DNA of 64,000 nucleotides from Leishmania mexicana MHOM/GT/2001/U1103. Its lineage: Eukaryota > Euglenozoa > Kinetoplastea > Trypanosomatida > Trypanosomatidae. The notes below the pieces were generated by a model, which was not told the DNA's origin, made no database searches, and was given only the letters and a program-made list of their open reading frames with translations. The translations under genes and the position numbers were made by a program. How positions within the stretch are numbered: position 1 is the stretch's first letter; every line of letters starts with the position of its first letter. Below, in pieces: positions 1 through 8,846 of this stretch. The stretch spans positions 248,001 to 312,000 of the forward strand of contig NC_018330.1 of NCBI RefSeq assembly GCF_000234665.1. Reading direction: 5' to 3'.

Positions 1-1904
1 CGCATGACAAAGTTCGCCTCGCTCTCGGCCCGCTCGAGCAGCAGTCGACGTGCGCACGTGGCCTCGAACTCCACCAGCTCCTTCGCGTAGTTCGCGATCT
101 CATCATCAGAGAGCCCCTTGGCACGACCGCGCCATCGCGTGCCAATCGCGTTAGGGTTCACGGTGCTCGTCATGAGCTTGAGATAGCGCCACAGCCGGCG
201 GACGATGCCGCCGCCCTCGCGCAGTGACTGCACCGTGCCACTGACGAAGCGGGTGTTGGCTGTGAGCTCCGGAAAGCTGCCCTGCAGCATCCCACCACGG
301 ATGCCGGCACCGAGCGCGACGGCGTAGTCAGCCGGGCACGTGTCCTCCTGCACCACCTTCTTCCCGAAGTACTCCTCGAGCAGGTGGCGGATGGGCGGGT
401 CACGGGTCATGGCGCCGACCAGCAGGATGTTGTCGATGTCCGCAGCGGTGTAGCCGGTGTGCTTGAACAGCTTCTCGATGCACTGCAGGCAGCGGACGCG
501 CAGCGGGCGGGTGAGGGTGACATACTCCTCATGCGTGAGGGTCGCCTCCAGCGGCACAATGTCGCGCAGCTTGTCGGAAAAGTGGAAGGCGCGGTTGTAG
601 CCGTAGTAGGTCTCGGTGGAGTGGGTGAAGTGTATCTTCGCCTTCTCCGCCTCTAGGATTAAGTTTCGGAAGGCCGCGACGCCTTGGCCAACGTTGCCCT
701 CCTCTTCTTCAATCGGCACGCGCCACTTGCTCTCGAACTGCTTGGCGAAGTGCTGGGAGAGAACCGTGTCCCAGTCATTGCCTCCCAGCATGGGGTCCCC
801 GTGTGTGGCGACGAGGTTGAACATTTGCCGGTAGCGGTCGTGCTCCATGATGGCACAGTCGAGTGTGCCGCCACCCAGGTCAAAGACGAGAGAGCGCACG
901 TAGCGCTTGTTGCCGTATGCGTCCGCTTCAGGAGTAGAGGACGAGGACGCGGCCGCCACCGCCTCGGGGTTGCCACCGCTACTGCTCGCTTGCGCTGCGG
1001 AGGCAGCGGTAGCGGTGGCAGATCCAGGTGGACTGACCGCCGCACGTCGCTGCCCATCCCTCTCCTCGCGCTTGAGCTCTTCCAGCACCGTGTACGCCAG
1101 GCACGCGGCCGACGGCTCGTCAATGATCTCCAGCACGTCAAAGCCCGCACAGAGCGCCGCGTCTTCGGTGGCCACCTTTTGTTGCGGTGTAAAGTACGCC
1201 GGCACGCTTACCACGGCCAGCTGCACTTCCTCGCCCAAGAACTTCTCAGCTTCGCTCTTCAGGTAGCGCAGGAACATGGCAATGATGTGCACAACTGTGT
1301 ACGTGCGCCCCATGATCTCCACCGCCACCTCGCCCTTCTCGTTCACCGTCAAAATGTTTGTCTTGGACAAGTTCGATTGCACGCGACCAAGCTCGCCAAA
1401 GCCGCGACCGATGAGCCGCTTGCCACTGCAGAGTGTCGCGCTGGCGCTCGTGCGCGCACAGGCGCGTGCCTCCTCGCCGAACATGCGAATCTGGTGATTC
1501 TTGTCGAAGGTGATGGCCGTCGGGTACACCCACGACCCCGTTGGCGACGGGATGATCTTCGGCCGCCTCGTTGCGGTGTCAATGTAGCAGATACAGCTGT
1601 TTGTGGTGCCGAGGTCGATGCCGATCACCCGCCCGCCTCCCCGCTTCTCCCAGGTGTCCTCCTTGACGACATAGTAGCGGCTACGCGTGTCCTCCTCCAG
1701 CTTTCGGCGCCTCTCCGCTTCCATCTTGATTGCGTTCTGGTAGCTCACCGTCTTTCCCGGGCGGTTCGGCAAGCGGGACGACGGCCCGACCGAGCTGTTG
1801 GCACCGGGAACCCCCATCCCTGGTGGCATCCCCGGCATTCCGCCCATGCTTGGAGTGCCCATTTGCAGCAGTGCGGTGCTGCGACGAAAGATGTGGCGGT
1901 GCAT
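1..1904 (-). CDS. Atypical mitochondrial Hsp70-like protein (3' end outside window)
   Basis: The frame is open from an ATG at 1904 to the window edge, giving 634 residues without a stop. The N-terminus (MHRHIFRRSTALLQ) is basic and lacks acidic residues, like a mitochondrial presequence, and a Met/Gly/Pro-rich stretch follows. Hsp70 ATPase motifs follow in order: GIDLGTTNSC (phosphate 1), EIIDEPSAACLAY (connect), FDLGGGTLDCA (phosphate 2) and LLVGAMTRDPPIRHLL (adenosine). A low-complexity Ala/Ser insert of about 50 residues separates connect 1 from phosphate 2. After the ATPase domain the usual linker and beta-sandwich substrate-binding domain (about 125 residues) are missing. Only about 58 residues precede GLSDDEIANYAKELVEFEA, which resembles the start of the helical lid. 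The role is inferred to be a specialised mitochondrial chaperone or regulator. Family assignment is secure; substrate binding is doubtful. Confidence 0.9.
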   Translation of the reverse strand, partial: MHRHIFRRSTALLQMGTPSMGGMPGMPPGMGVPGANSSVGPSSRLPNRPGKTVSYQNAIKMEAERRRKLEEDTRSRYYVVKEDTWEKRGGGRVIGIDLGTTNSCICYIDTATRRPKIIPSPTGSWVYPTAITFDKNHQIRMFGEEARACARTSASATLCSGKRLIGRGFGELGRVQSNLSKTNILTVNEKGEVAVEIMGRTYTVVHIIAMFLRYLKSEAEKFLGEEVQLAVVSVPAYFTPQQKVATEDAALCAGFDVLEIIDEPSAACLAYTVLEELKREERDGQRRAAVSPPGSATATAASAAQASSSGGNPEAVAAASSSSTPEADAYGNKRYVRSLVFDLGGGTLDCAIMEHDRYRQMFNLVATHGDPMLGGNDWDTVLSQHFAKQFESKWRVPIEEEEGNVGQGVAAFRNLILEAEKAKIHFTHSTETYYGYNRAFHFSDKLRDIVPLEATLTHEEYVTLTRPLRVRCLQCIEKLFKHTGYTAADIDNILLVGAMTRDPPIRHLLEEYFGKKVVQEDTCPADYAVALGAGIRGGMLQGSFPELTANTRFVSGTVQSLREGGGIVRRLWRYLKLMTSTVNPNAIGTRWRGRAKGLSDDEIANYAKELVEFEATCARRLLLERAESEANFVM

Positions 1905-3157
1905 GATGGTGTATGCGTGCGTGCGTGTATGTGTAGGCTTCCTCGGCTTCTGCACGCTCTCCCTCACTCCCTAGGAAGGAGTACGATGGGCTAGGGTGGC
2001 GAGGGGATGTATGGCCGCTACCTGGAGTGTAAGCTACAGCGGATGAGTCGTGGCGAAAGCAAGCAGTGCAAAAGGTATGCATGAAGCAACAACAAGACAA
2101 GCAGCACTAACAGACATGTGACGGAGCGGTGGGGCGGGCAGGAGACGATATAGCGAAAGCTCAACGCTGTGAATTGGCGATTCTGTTGGTGGAGTGACAG
2201 CGGGCGATGAGTGCGCTGCTCACAGCCAGTTACGGGGACGGGGGGAGGAGGAGGGCAGCAGACGACTGAGAAAGAAGGTCTTTGCTTGTAGGAATACAAA
2301 TGTGTGCCTGCCCGTCTTTTAACTTGTGTGCGTGCACGTGTGTACGTGGTGAAGCGCCTCCCCACCCATACACGCACAAAGAAGAAAGGCGAGAGAGAGA
2401 AGGCATGCGCACGAGTGAGTAGCAGAGGAAGACGTACCGGCGGACATGGCTGTGCGTGCGCTTGTACTCGCAGTAGAAAAGGCGGGGGAGTGGGGAAGGG
2501 CCATGAGAGCACGTGCAGCGGGCGGTGCGGCATGAGGCGAGAGGCAGAGGAATAGATGCCGAGTAGCGCCACGCCACGGCGCCATTCTTGCACCCCACCC
2601 CCACCCCAGCTTCTAGCCACTTGGCGCCGTTGCCCATCTCCCCCTCCCCCCGATGAAACCCCCGACGCCAACACTCCTACGCCCGGGAGTCGGCACCTCT
2701 GTCACATCCCTCCCCCTTCACCGCCTTGCACAAAGAGTGGGAGACAGCACTGATCTTCACACACACACGTATACAGGAAAGCGTGATGAAACTTTCGCCA
2801 CCCCTGGCTCACACAACGCCTTCATGCGCGCACGCGCACACGTGCGGCCATTTCTCTGCCCGTTGCTCCCAACGCCAAGTGCTGTGATATTTTCATCTTT
2901 TCCTGTGTGTGTGTGTGTGTGTGCAGCAACACATACGCGCATACCGTGCAGCTCCGCCGTGTTGATAACTCGGTCGTTGGCTGCAGATGCAGAGGGGGGG
3001 GCGAAGGGAGCTCAGTATGAGTGGGCAGAGCACACAAGGGAAGGCACACGTACACAGAGAATGACAACGGTCTGCGTATGGGCAATCGGTATAATGCCGC
3101 TCTCTCGCCCCTCGAGCCAACAATGGCTGCGGCCTTCTCCCGCCACACCCGTCCTCC
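1905..3157. other. Intergenic spacer, UTR sequence, no gene seen
   Basis: Spacer between the OGFr-domain gene and the Hsp70-like gene on the same strand. It should contain the 3'UTR of the first and the spliced 5'UTR of the second. It is rich in CA/TG and GA/CT runs, for example a TG run near 2903-2922. Open frames here are low-complexity (Cys/Val, Thr/His, Pro/Ser) on both strands and are not credible genes. Confidence 0.7.
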
Positions 3158-4369
3158 CTAATCTGAGTCGCTGTGAGTGAGCCTATGCAGTCGCTTCTTC
3201 AGCCGCGTCTTGTGGCTTGACTCGACGTGCGGCCGCTGAACGAGTATCGGGAGCAAGGTGGCCTCAACCAGCGGCAGCAGGAATAGAAGACGGCCGTAGC
3301 CCATCTCCTCCAAGAGAAACTCCACAAGCCGCACAGCCAGGCGCAGAAAGCCAATGTCGAGAAGGCTGCGCAGCACACGTGGAACACCCGACTCGTAAAA
3401 GTTGAAGGAGTGGTAAGTGGGAGGTGGTGGTGGGAGAGCGCGTCGTGCTTGATGAGCGCTGTTGCCCTTGACGTCGTTGCCGTCGACATGGCTGCACGGC
3501 CCTGCAGCAGTTGGGCCTGTGGCGAGCTCGGTAGTTGCGGCGGCGGCGGTGGACGTCCGGTAGAGCTCCAGCAGCGCGTACCGCTCCTGCCAGGCACGAT
3601 GGCGGTCCAGCAGGCCACGCTCCTCCTCGTGCACGCGCCATCCGAAGAAGCGGAGCAGTACCACATAGCTGTAGTAGACGCGATCCATCAGTCCAGGTTC
3701 TCGGACAATGGCGAGATCGCTCTCCAGTAGGGGGCGGCGGAGCAGCAGCTCGTACAACTCGGAGGCAGAGCAGGAACTCTCAACAGGTGATGATGCCTCT
3801 TCCCCAGCGCCGGAAAAGCTTTGCCGCACGTGTGAGCTACACTTGCCGCTGCTGTTGTCTCGACCAGAACACGAGACGGCGGGGTCAGTCGCGTCCGCCT
3901 CGTCACCCCAGCGGCAACAAGGGAAGAGCAACGGTAGTAGTACGTGCCAGTGGAGGCGCAGAAACTCAAGCCCGTGAGACGACGCCAGCTGCACAGCGTA
4001 GCTCTCGTCCGCCACATCGCCGAGCCCGTTCACGGCTGCTGGGGGGAGAAGTGTCTGATGAAGGCCGACCACCGAGAGTGGCGAGCCGCGAGACAGAGGC
4101 GACGAGCTGCCGAAAGGTAGCTCGGCTGGCGTCGAGGATTCCGGAGAAGAGAGAGCTTTGTCCCCGTTGCTACCATCGATACTTGAGATGGCGTCGTCGA
4201 AGACAGGATCCGTTAGCTGAGTGAGGCTCCACATGCCACGGTAGAAGCGAACACTGGGGTGGTGCTCCGAAGCGTCCACTCGACGCTGCCCGTCTCCCTC
4301 CGCCGTCTCCTCTGCAGCTAAGGCCTCGCAGCAGTGCTGCTCCTGCTGCTGCCGATGATGTGCCTCCAT
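3158..4369 (-). CDS. Protein with opioid-growth-factor-receptor (OGFr) conserved domain
   Basis: This codes for 403 residues from an ATG at 4369. The frame stays open upstream but only to a GTG. 4369 is the first ATG after a strong pyrimidine tract and AG acceptor (4435-4500), which decides the start. The N-terminus is Gln/Glu/His-rich. The body carries the OGFr_N pattern: an FYRGMWSL segment, a hydrophobic helix with HWHVLLPLLFP (like the QWLFPL core), a LMDRVYYSYVVLLRFFGW helix, and HSFNFYESGVPRVLRSLLDIGF, matching the HNYLRITRILKSLGELGL signature. A basic tail ends in HRLTHSDSD. OGFr-domain proteins occur widely in eukaryotes and fungi, but their biochemical role outside animals is unknown. 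An opioid link should not be inferred. Acidic and Ser-rich loops look disordered. Confidence 0.7.
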   Translation of the reverse strand: MEAHHRQQQEQHCCEALAAEETAEGDGQRRVDASEHHPSVRFYRGMWSLTQLTDPVFDDAISSIDGSNGDKALSSPESSTPAELPFGSSSPLSRGSPLSVVGLHQTLLPPAAVNGLGDVADESYAVQLASSHGLEFLRLHWHVLLPLLFPCCRWGDEADATDPAVSCSGRDNSSGKCSSHVRQSFSGAGEEASSPVESSCSASELYELLLRRPLLESDLAIVREPGLMDRVYYSYVVLLRFFGWRVHEEERGLLDRHRAWQERYALLELYRTSTAAAATTELATGPTAAGPCSHVDGNDVKGNSAHQARRALPPPPPTYHSFNFYESGVPRVLRSLLDIGFLRLAVRLVEFLLEEMGYGRLLFLLPLVEATLLPILVQRPHVESSHKTRLKKRLHRLTHSDSD

Positions 4370-5143
4370 GCGCTGCGCAGTGTACTGGTGCGAATGCGGC
4401 GCAGGAAGCAGTAGCGGCCGGCGTACACAGCGAACTAGGGAGAGAGAAGGCACAAAGAGGTGAAGGAAAGCAGAGGGTATGAGAGTAGAGAGGGAGGAGA
4501 GCAGGGCACTAGCAACAGCCGCAGCATCACAAGCCAGTACCCGTGGGAAGCAGCCCAGTGGCAGACAGCACACCTGCGCCTATGTGTGCGCGTGTGCCAC
4601 AGTGGGAGAGCGGTGGAGAGGAGACAGAAAAAGGTCGGTGGACGGGGGGGCGGGGGCGGGGAAGTACTAGGCGATAGACAAGGGGTAATCATGCCCCTCT
4701 CTCGCACAAGCTCAGGTACGTGCATGCACACGCCGACGAACGTCGTTGAAGTGCACCTCCTGTGATCAAGATATCGGTCATAGTGTGCGCGTCGTAGGCG
4801 TGCGTATATCTCTGTCGAGCTCCCCATACGGAGAGAGGAAGGGAAGAAGGTGAGCAACGGTGAGGCTTATCAGATTACGCGGAGTCAGACGTGCGCACGC
4901 GCAGAAACGTGCGGGGGCGTGTGCGTGAAGGGAGATGCGGTGGCCTCAAACACCAAGGTCTCAAAGGACGGAGGTGCGAGGTACAGGGGTGGGAGACGTG
5001 CTCCAGAGGGAAGGAAAAAGGAGAGGTGGGGAGGGGGCATCGTGAAGGAGGAGTGCGCAGTGCGCCTTATCGAGACGAGCACGGGAAGGTTGGCCGAGGC
5101 GACGCGTAAGACGCGTTAGCGCTGTCCCGACCCCCCCTTCCTT
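4370..5143. other. Intergenic spacer with splice signals, no gene seen
   Basis: Same-strand spacer between the glutaredoxin-fold gene and the OGFr gene. The part next to the OGFr gene holds its predicted trans-splice acceptor. The rest is GA-rich on the plus strand (pyrimidine-rich on the transcribed sense strand) with no credible coding frame. Confidence 0.7.
4435..4500 (-). promoter_or_regulatory. Predicted spliced-leader acceptor of the OGFr-domain gene
   Basis: On the minus strand a run of about 60 bases, almost all C and T, ends in CCCTAG, with the AG at 4436-4435. No ATG occurs between this AG and 4369, so the first ATG of the predicted mature mRNA is the annotated start, with a 5'UTR of about 65 bases. 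Confidence 0.65.
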
Positions 5144-5869
5144 TCAGTCATCCTGGCGCCGATGTGGATGCAGCTGAGGCAGCTGCACAACTGGCCGCGC
5201 TACGGGAGCGCCACGGTAGCGCCCACGAAAGAGCTCTGTGTCGCCGTAGGGGGAGGGAAGGGTGTTCAGTGGCTGCGGAGCACAGTCCAGTGCGGCACCG
5301 GTCTTCCACTGAAAACCAAACTGCACAATGTCCTTGAGCAGACGGCGCTCCTCGTAACTGCGCACGTCGGCGATGGTGCCTACAAGCTTCTGGTTCACGA
5401 AGAGAAGCGGGAGGGCCGGTGTGCCGGCTTTGGTGATGAGCTGCTCGCGCAGCGAGATGGCGTGGATGTGGTGGTCGAGCTCCACGACCTTGAGACGGGT
5501 GGCATACCAGGATAAGTAGTGGCGCATGTGACCCGTGTCGATTACTTGAGAGCCAACCGTGAAGACAATTGCCCAATAGCGTTTTAGGTACTCATCGAGG
5601 CTGCTGGACAGGAACGGCCGAAATCGCGCATCGGCGCCGCGGAGGCCGTGTGGGCACATCTCTGCGGTGGTGGAAACGGAGGAGTGGCCAACGGCGTGCT
5701 GCTGAAGCGCCTGCTTTGCACCCTTCACAAGCCAAGCCCACCCAGAGGGCCGCACAAACACGCTTCCCCCGCTGTGTGCACAGGTGCGCCGGTGCCCCCT
5801 CGCCTCTGTTCTCGTTTTGAGACGATGTGCGTCGCGACTGGGTTCCTCCCTCTGCCCGGCTGCTGCCAT
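5144..5869 (-). CDS. Glutaredoxin-fold protein lacking the CxxC active site
   Basis: This codes for 241 residues from the first in-frame ATG at 5869; the frame upstream reaches only a GTG. Residues about 94-185 read as a thioredoxin/glutaredoxin fold: LKRYWAIVFTVGSQ (strand 1 and loop), RLKVVELDHHIH (strand 2), then TPALPLLFVNQKLVGTIADV. The last aligns with the glutaredoxin TVPxVFINGxxIGGxDD cis-proline and glutathione-binding region. The place of CPYC/CGFS reads VGSQVIDT, so neither redox cysteine is present. The N-terminal 90 residues are basic and poorly conserved-looking and may be a targeting region. Function is unknown; a scaffold or glutathione-binding role is more likely than oxidoreductase activity. 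The only clear pyrimidine tract upstream is followed by its first AG just inside the start codon region, so translation might instead begin at Met71 (5659). Confidence 0.65.
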   Translation of the reverse strand: MAAAGQREEPSRDAHRLKTRTEARGHRRTCAHSGGSVFVRPSGWAWLVKGAKQALQQHAVGHSSVSTTAEMCPHGLRGADARFRPFLSSSLDEYLKRYWAIVFTVGSQVIDTGHMRHYLSWYATRLKVVELDHHIHAISLREQLITKAGTPALPLLFVNQKLVGTIADVRSYEERRLLKDIVQFGFQWKTGAALDCAPQPLNTLPSPYGDTELFRGRYRGAPVARPVVQLPQLHPHRRQDD

Positions 5870-6776
5870 CCGTCCGAAGCGCACAGGCACACAGAGGCAT
5901 GCAGACACGCACAAGACGCAGAGAGAGGGAGAGAGATGGAAGAGGGGGAGGGGGAGGGGGCAAAGTGATGCACATTGCGAGAGAGAAGAGGAGGGCACAG
6001 TGCAGAACGCACTTACGCTATATATGATACGAGTAAGCACCACCCCAGCATGCGCGGTGCCACCGTCGCCGTGGTGAGAGTGACCCTTGACGATGGCTGT
6101 GGGGGAAGGCGAGGAGAGGAGGAAGAGGGCAGGCGACCTCTGGGAAGGGAGGAGGGCTGCTTAGGCGCGTCCCCACCCGCGTGTGTGGGCGTGAGCGATA
6201 GAGACGAAGAGAAAGAGCAGATGGCGGCTCCGTACAAAGGAACGGTTGCTACATCACTGCACTGTCCTCGCTCGCCTACCCCGCGACCATCGCCATATTG
6301 TGCAACGCGGGTGAAACGTTGGAGCCCCGTCTCTCAGCCACTTTTGTTTGGGGGAGGGGGGGCGAGTGCGTCGCGGGGTTTGCACCCTGCCCTTCCACCG
6401 CCTCACCTGTATCCCCGTGCTCACGCACAGACCCGCTTCCTTACCTCTCTCTCTCGCTCGCTCGCGCGACCATCTTTTTCCCTGTAGGGTGACTACTTCT
6501 GGTCTGTGATATACACCGCCGCACACACACATACACACACACGTGAGGAGAGGAGCATCGAGAGAGAGACACGCGCTGAAGCCCTTGCGCACTTCGTCGA
6601 AAGACAACGCCGCCGCCGCCTCCGCCGCCCCCCTCCCCCTTCTTTCTCTCGCTGCCTCTCTCTTGCCGCTACAGCAAACTTCATGGCGTGCGTTTCCGCA
6701 TGCGCACAGGTGCACAGAGAGACGCACACGCGCACCAGAGGGTGGGTGCTCGTTGTTTGCCTCCCCGTCCCTGTCC
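5870..6776. other. Intergenic spacer, UTR sequence, no gene seen
   Basis: Same-strand spacer between the PIF1-like gene and the glutaredoxin-fold gene. A long purine run at about 5918-5963 (pyrimidine on the sense strand) is the likely splice signal for the glutaredoxin-fold gene. Further CA and CT/GA runs occur at 6370-6660. No credible open frame was found on either strand. Confidence 0.7.
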
Positions 6777-8846
6777 TTAGAGGACCCCCTCCCTCGGTTT
6801 CGGCAAACTGCTCTTGGTGATGGAGGCCACCGTGTGAAGGTCGCGCTTGTCGAGGCCCATCTCCAATGCCAGCTGACGCGTTCGCAGCGGGATAAACTGA
6901 TTGTCCACGCTGACCTCGCGCATCATGGGTCCGCAGGAGAGCCGGTGGCCCTCCCAGTGCCGCCACTCCACCGGCCTGCCGCAGTCCAGGCAGAGCACAA
7001 CTTGATGCTTCTCCCTGTGCGGCCCCAGCAGCTCGAGGGACACGGTCTGGTTGCAATCGATGCACCAGCGCACCGAGTGCACGCACGTTGCCCAATGCTC
7101 GAAGAAAGAGTCGGTCGGCACGAACTGCTTGCAGTTGCGGCACCACTGCTCTTTGGCGGTGCTGATCGGCTTGCCGCTGATCTTGTGGTAGTAGATGCGT
7201 GTTGGCTCGTGCACCATCCCATCAAGATTGGCGAAGTCCGACGTGTTTCGAATCGTGAAGTCCGCGAAGCTGCGCTGGTGCGCGAGGAGGTTGCCGAGGT
7301 CGTTCGTGTCCGCCATGCGGCGCCCGTTGAGGTTGACAAAGAACGCGTGGGGATAGGTTAGTATGTTCATCGGGCAGATACGCTTGCGTGGGAACACGGG
7401 GAACTGCTGCAGTTCGTATCGGATCTCTGGGTAGAAGGGGTGGTAGCACACCACCCGCATGCGGGGAATGTCAACGGTGCGGTGCTCACGAGGGAAGTGG
7501 ATGGACAAGAAGTGGGGCCCCACCTGCATCACCTCGCCAACCGCGCCGCCAGGCACGCCGTAATGCTCCTGGCCATCGAGGAGGAGGTGCACCCGGCTAC
7601 CAACGTCGACGCTGAGGGAGTCGACCAGTCCGACCGACGTCGCTGAGGAAGAGTGTACAAGCATGTTCACGAGGAAGTTCCCCATCTCTGTCCGCTTGAG
7701 TTGGCGGTAGCGCAGCGGCATCTCCTTCACGGCGGGCTGGCGAGGAAAGCGGAGCATCATGCGGGTGGCGACGAACGAGTTGGACGTCATGTCGTCGTTT
7801 AGCAGCGCCAGCGCAGAGGAAGAGGACGTAAGTGACGCCTGGCCTGCGACGGGATCGTTGACCTCCCCCTCGTCATCCTTTGTCGCCTCGAGCGCCCCCT
7901 CCGACACGTCGGGCGAGTCGGCAGTCGCTGCCTCGCCCGGAAAGCTGGTCCACTGAGCGATGCTCATGACGTCCTCCTCCTCGATGTCACCCTCTTCGTC
8001 TTCGTCTCCCCTTGCTGTCGCGGTGCCCTTCTCTGCTTCCGTCGTGGAGCTCGACCAGGAGAAGAGCCGCGACTCCGGCTTCTCCTTCATCGACAGCTCT
8101 TCCAGCTCCTTCATCTGCGGCAGCGTCAGTGCACCATAGAACGCCAGCTCGGTCAAGCGCCGCAGCTCCTTCTCCTTCTGCACGTGGGACTTGTGCAGAA
8201 GCGTCTGCAACGGAAATAGCGCCTCCCACTGCTCCAGTTGGAAGAGGTAGCCGCCGGTGTCGCTGGTGGGGTGGACGGGCAGCCGCCAAAAGTCGGCCGC
8301 GGCATACACACGCAGCCCGCCGAACGGCGTGCTCGGCTGCCCACGCAACCGCCGCGCCACCCCGTCCATCGAGAGCAGCACCGTCGGCTGCACAAGCTCG
8401 AGCGCATCGAGTATCAGCACATCGATGTTGCAGAGGCTTGGAAGGCTGCTTGCAAAGGTAGACTCGACAAGGCGCACATGCCGCTCCAGGGTGCCTTCCA
8501 ACTGCTCCTGTGAGGGCAGCTCGTCGCGGCTAACACGCATCCCGATGAAAAAGTTGATCAGATACCCATCCAGCCGCGCCGCCCGCTGGTTGTCTGCGGA
8601 AACAAAGGCCACCCGCTGCCCCTTCTTTTCGCACTGGAGGCCTATCGCCTTCAGCAGGTTCAGCTTGCCGGTGCCGTGGTGGCCACAGAAGAGCACGTTG
8701 CATGCAGCATGCCGCGCCTCCCTCGCCTTCGCTTGCGTTGATGCGGCGCCAATGTGGTGCAGGCGGCGAAAGTCGCCGACAAACCCAGCCGTATCCACCT
8801 CGCGGACGAGGTGGGCAAAGAAACGCGAGAGACTGCGCTGAAGCAT
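6777..8846 (-). CDS. Degenerate PIF1-like helicase protein with three C-terminal zinc fingers
   Basis: This codes for 689 residues from an ATG at 8846. Residues 49-240 align by eye with the PIF1 helicase core, but each catalytic motif is altered. Walker A is GHHGTGKL (55-62), with L where S/T is needed. Walker B is LILDALEL, with A replacing the catalytic Glu. Motif III is PFGGLRVYAAADFWRLP (174-190), where PIF1 has PFGG...CGDFFQLPP. A later block (VGSRVHLLLDGQEHYG...GAVGEV) resembles the PIF1 C-terminal beta-barrel. An acidic linker at about 270-350 separates the halves. The C-terminus has three evenly built zinc fingers, Cx2Cx11Hx3(C/H), at 569-588, 595-614 and 619-638. Kinetoplastids have many PIF1 paralogues, most mitochondrial, and PIF8 is described as divergent; this may be its orthologue. 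A non-enzymatic role in DNA binding or kinetoplast maintenance is inferred. Confidence 0.75.
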   Translation of the reverse strand: MLQRSLSRFFAHLVREVDTAGFVGDFRRLHHIGAASTQAKAREARHAACNVLFCGHHGTGKLNLLKAIGLQCEKKGQRVAFVSADNQRAARLDGYLINFFIGMRVSRDELPSQEQLEGTLERHVRLVESTFASSLPSLCNIDVLILDALELVQPTVLLSMDGVARRLRGQPSTPFGGLRVYAAADFWRLPVHPTSDTGGYLFQLEQWEALFPLQTLLHKSHVQKEKELRRLTELAFYGALTLPQMKELEELSMKEKPESRLFSWSSSTTEAEKGTATARGDEDEEGDIEEEDVMSIAQWTSFPGEAATADSPDVSEGALEATKDDEGEVNDPVAGQASLTSSSSALALLNDDMTSNSFVATRMMLRFPRQPAVKEMPLRYRQLKRTEMGNFLVNMLVHSSSATSVGLVDSLSVDVGSRVHLLLDGQEHYGVPGGAVGEVMQVGPHFLSIHFPREHRTVDIPRMRVVCYHPFYPEIRYELQQFPVFPRKRICPMNILTYPHAFFVNLNGRRMADTNDLGNLLAHQRSFADFTIRNTSDFANLDGMVHEPTRIYYHKISGKPISTAKEQWCRNCKQFVPTDSFFEHWATCVHSVRWCIDCNQTVSLELLGPHREKHQVVLCLDCGRPVEWRHWEGHRLSCGPMMREVSVDNQFIPLRTRQLALEMGLDKRDLHTVASITKSSLPKPREGVL

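Noticed and set aside
684..1994. 436-codon plus-strand open frame
   Set aside because: It is antisense to the Hsp70-like gene, whose frame carries all ATPase motifs. The plus frame has no domain and arises from high GC.
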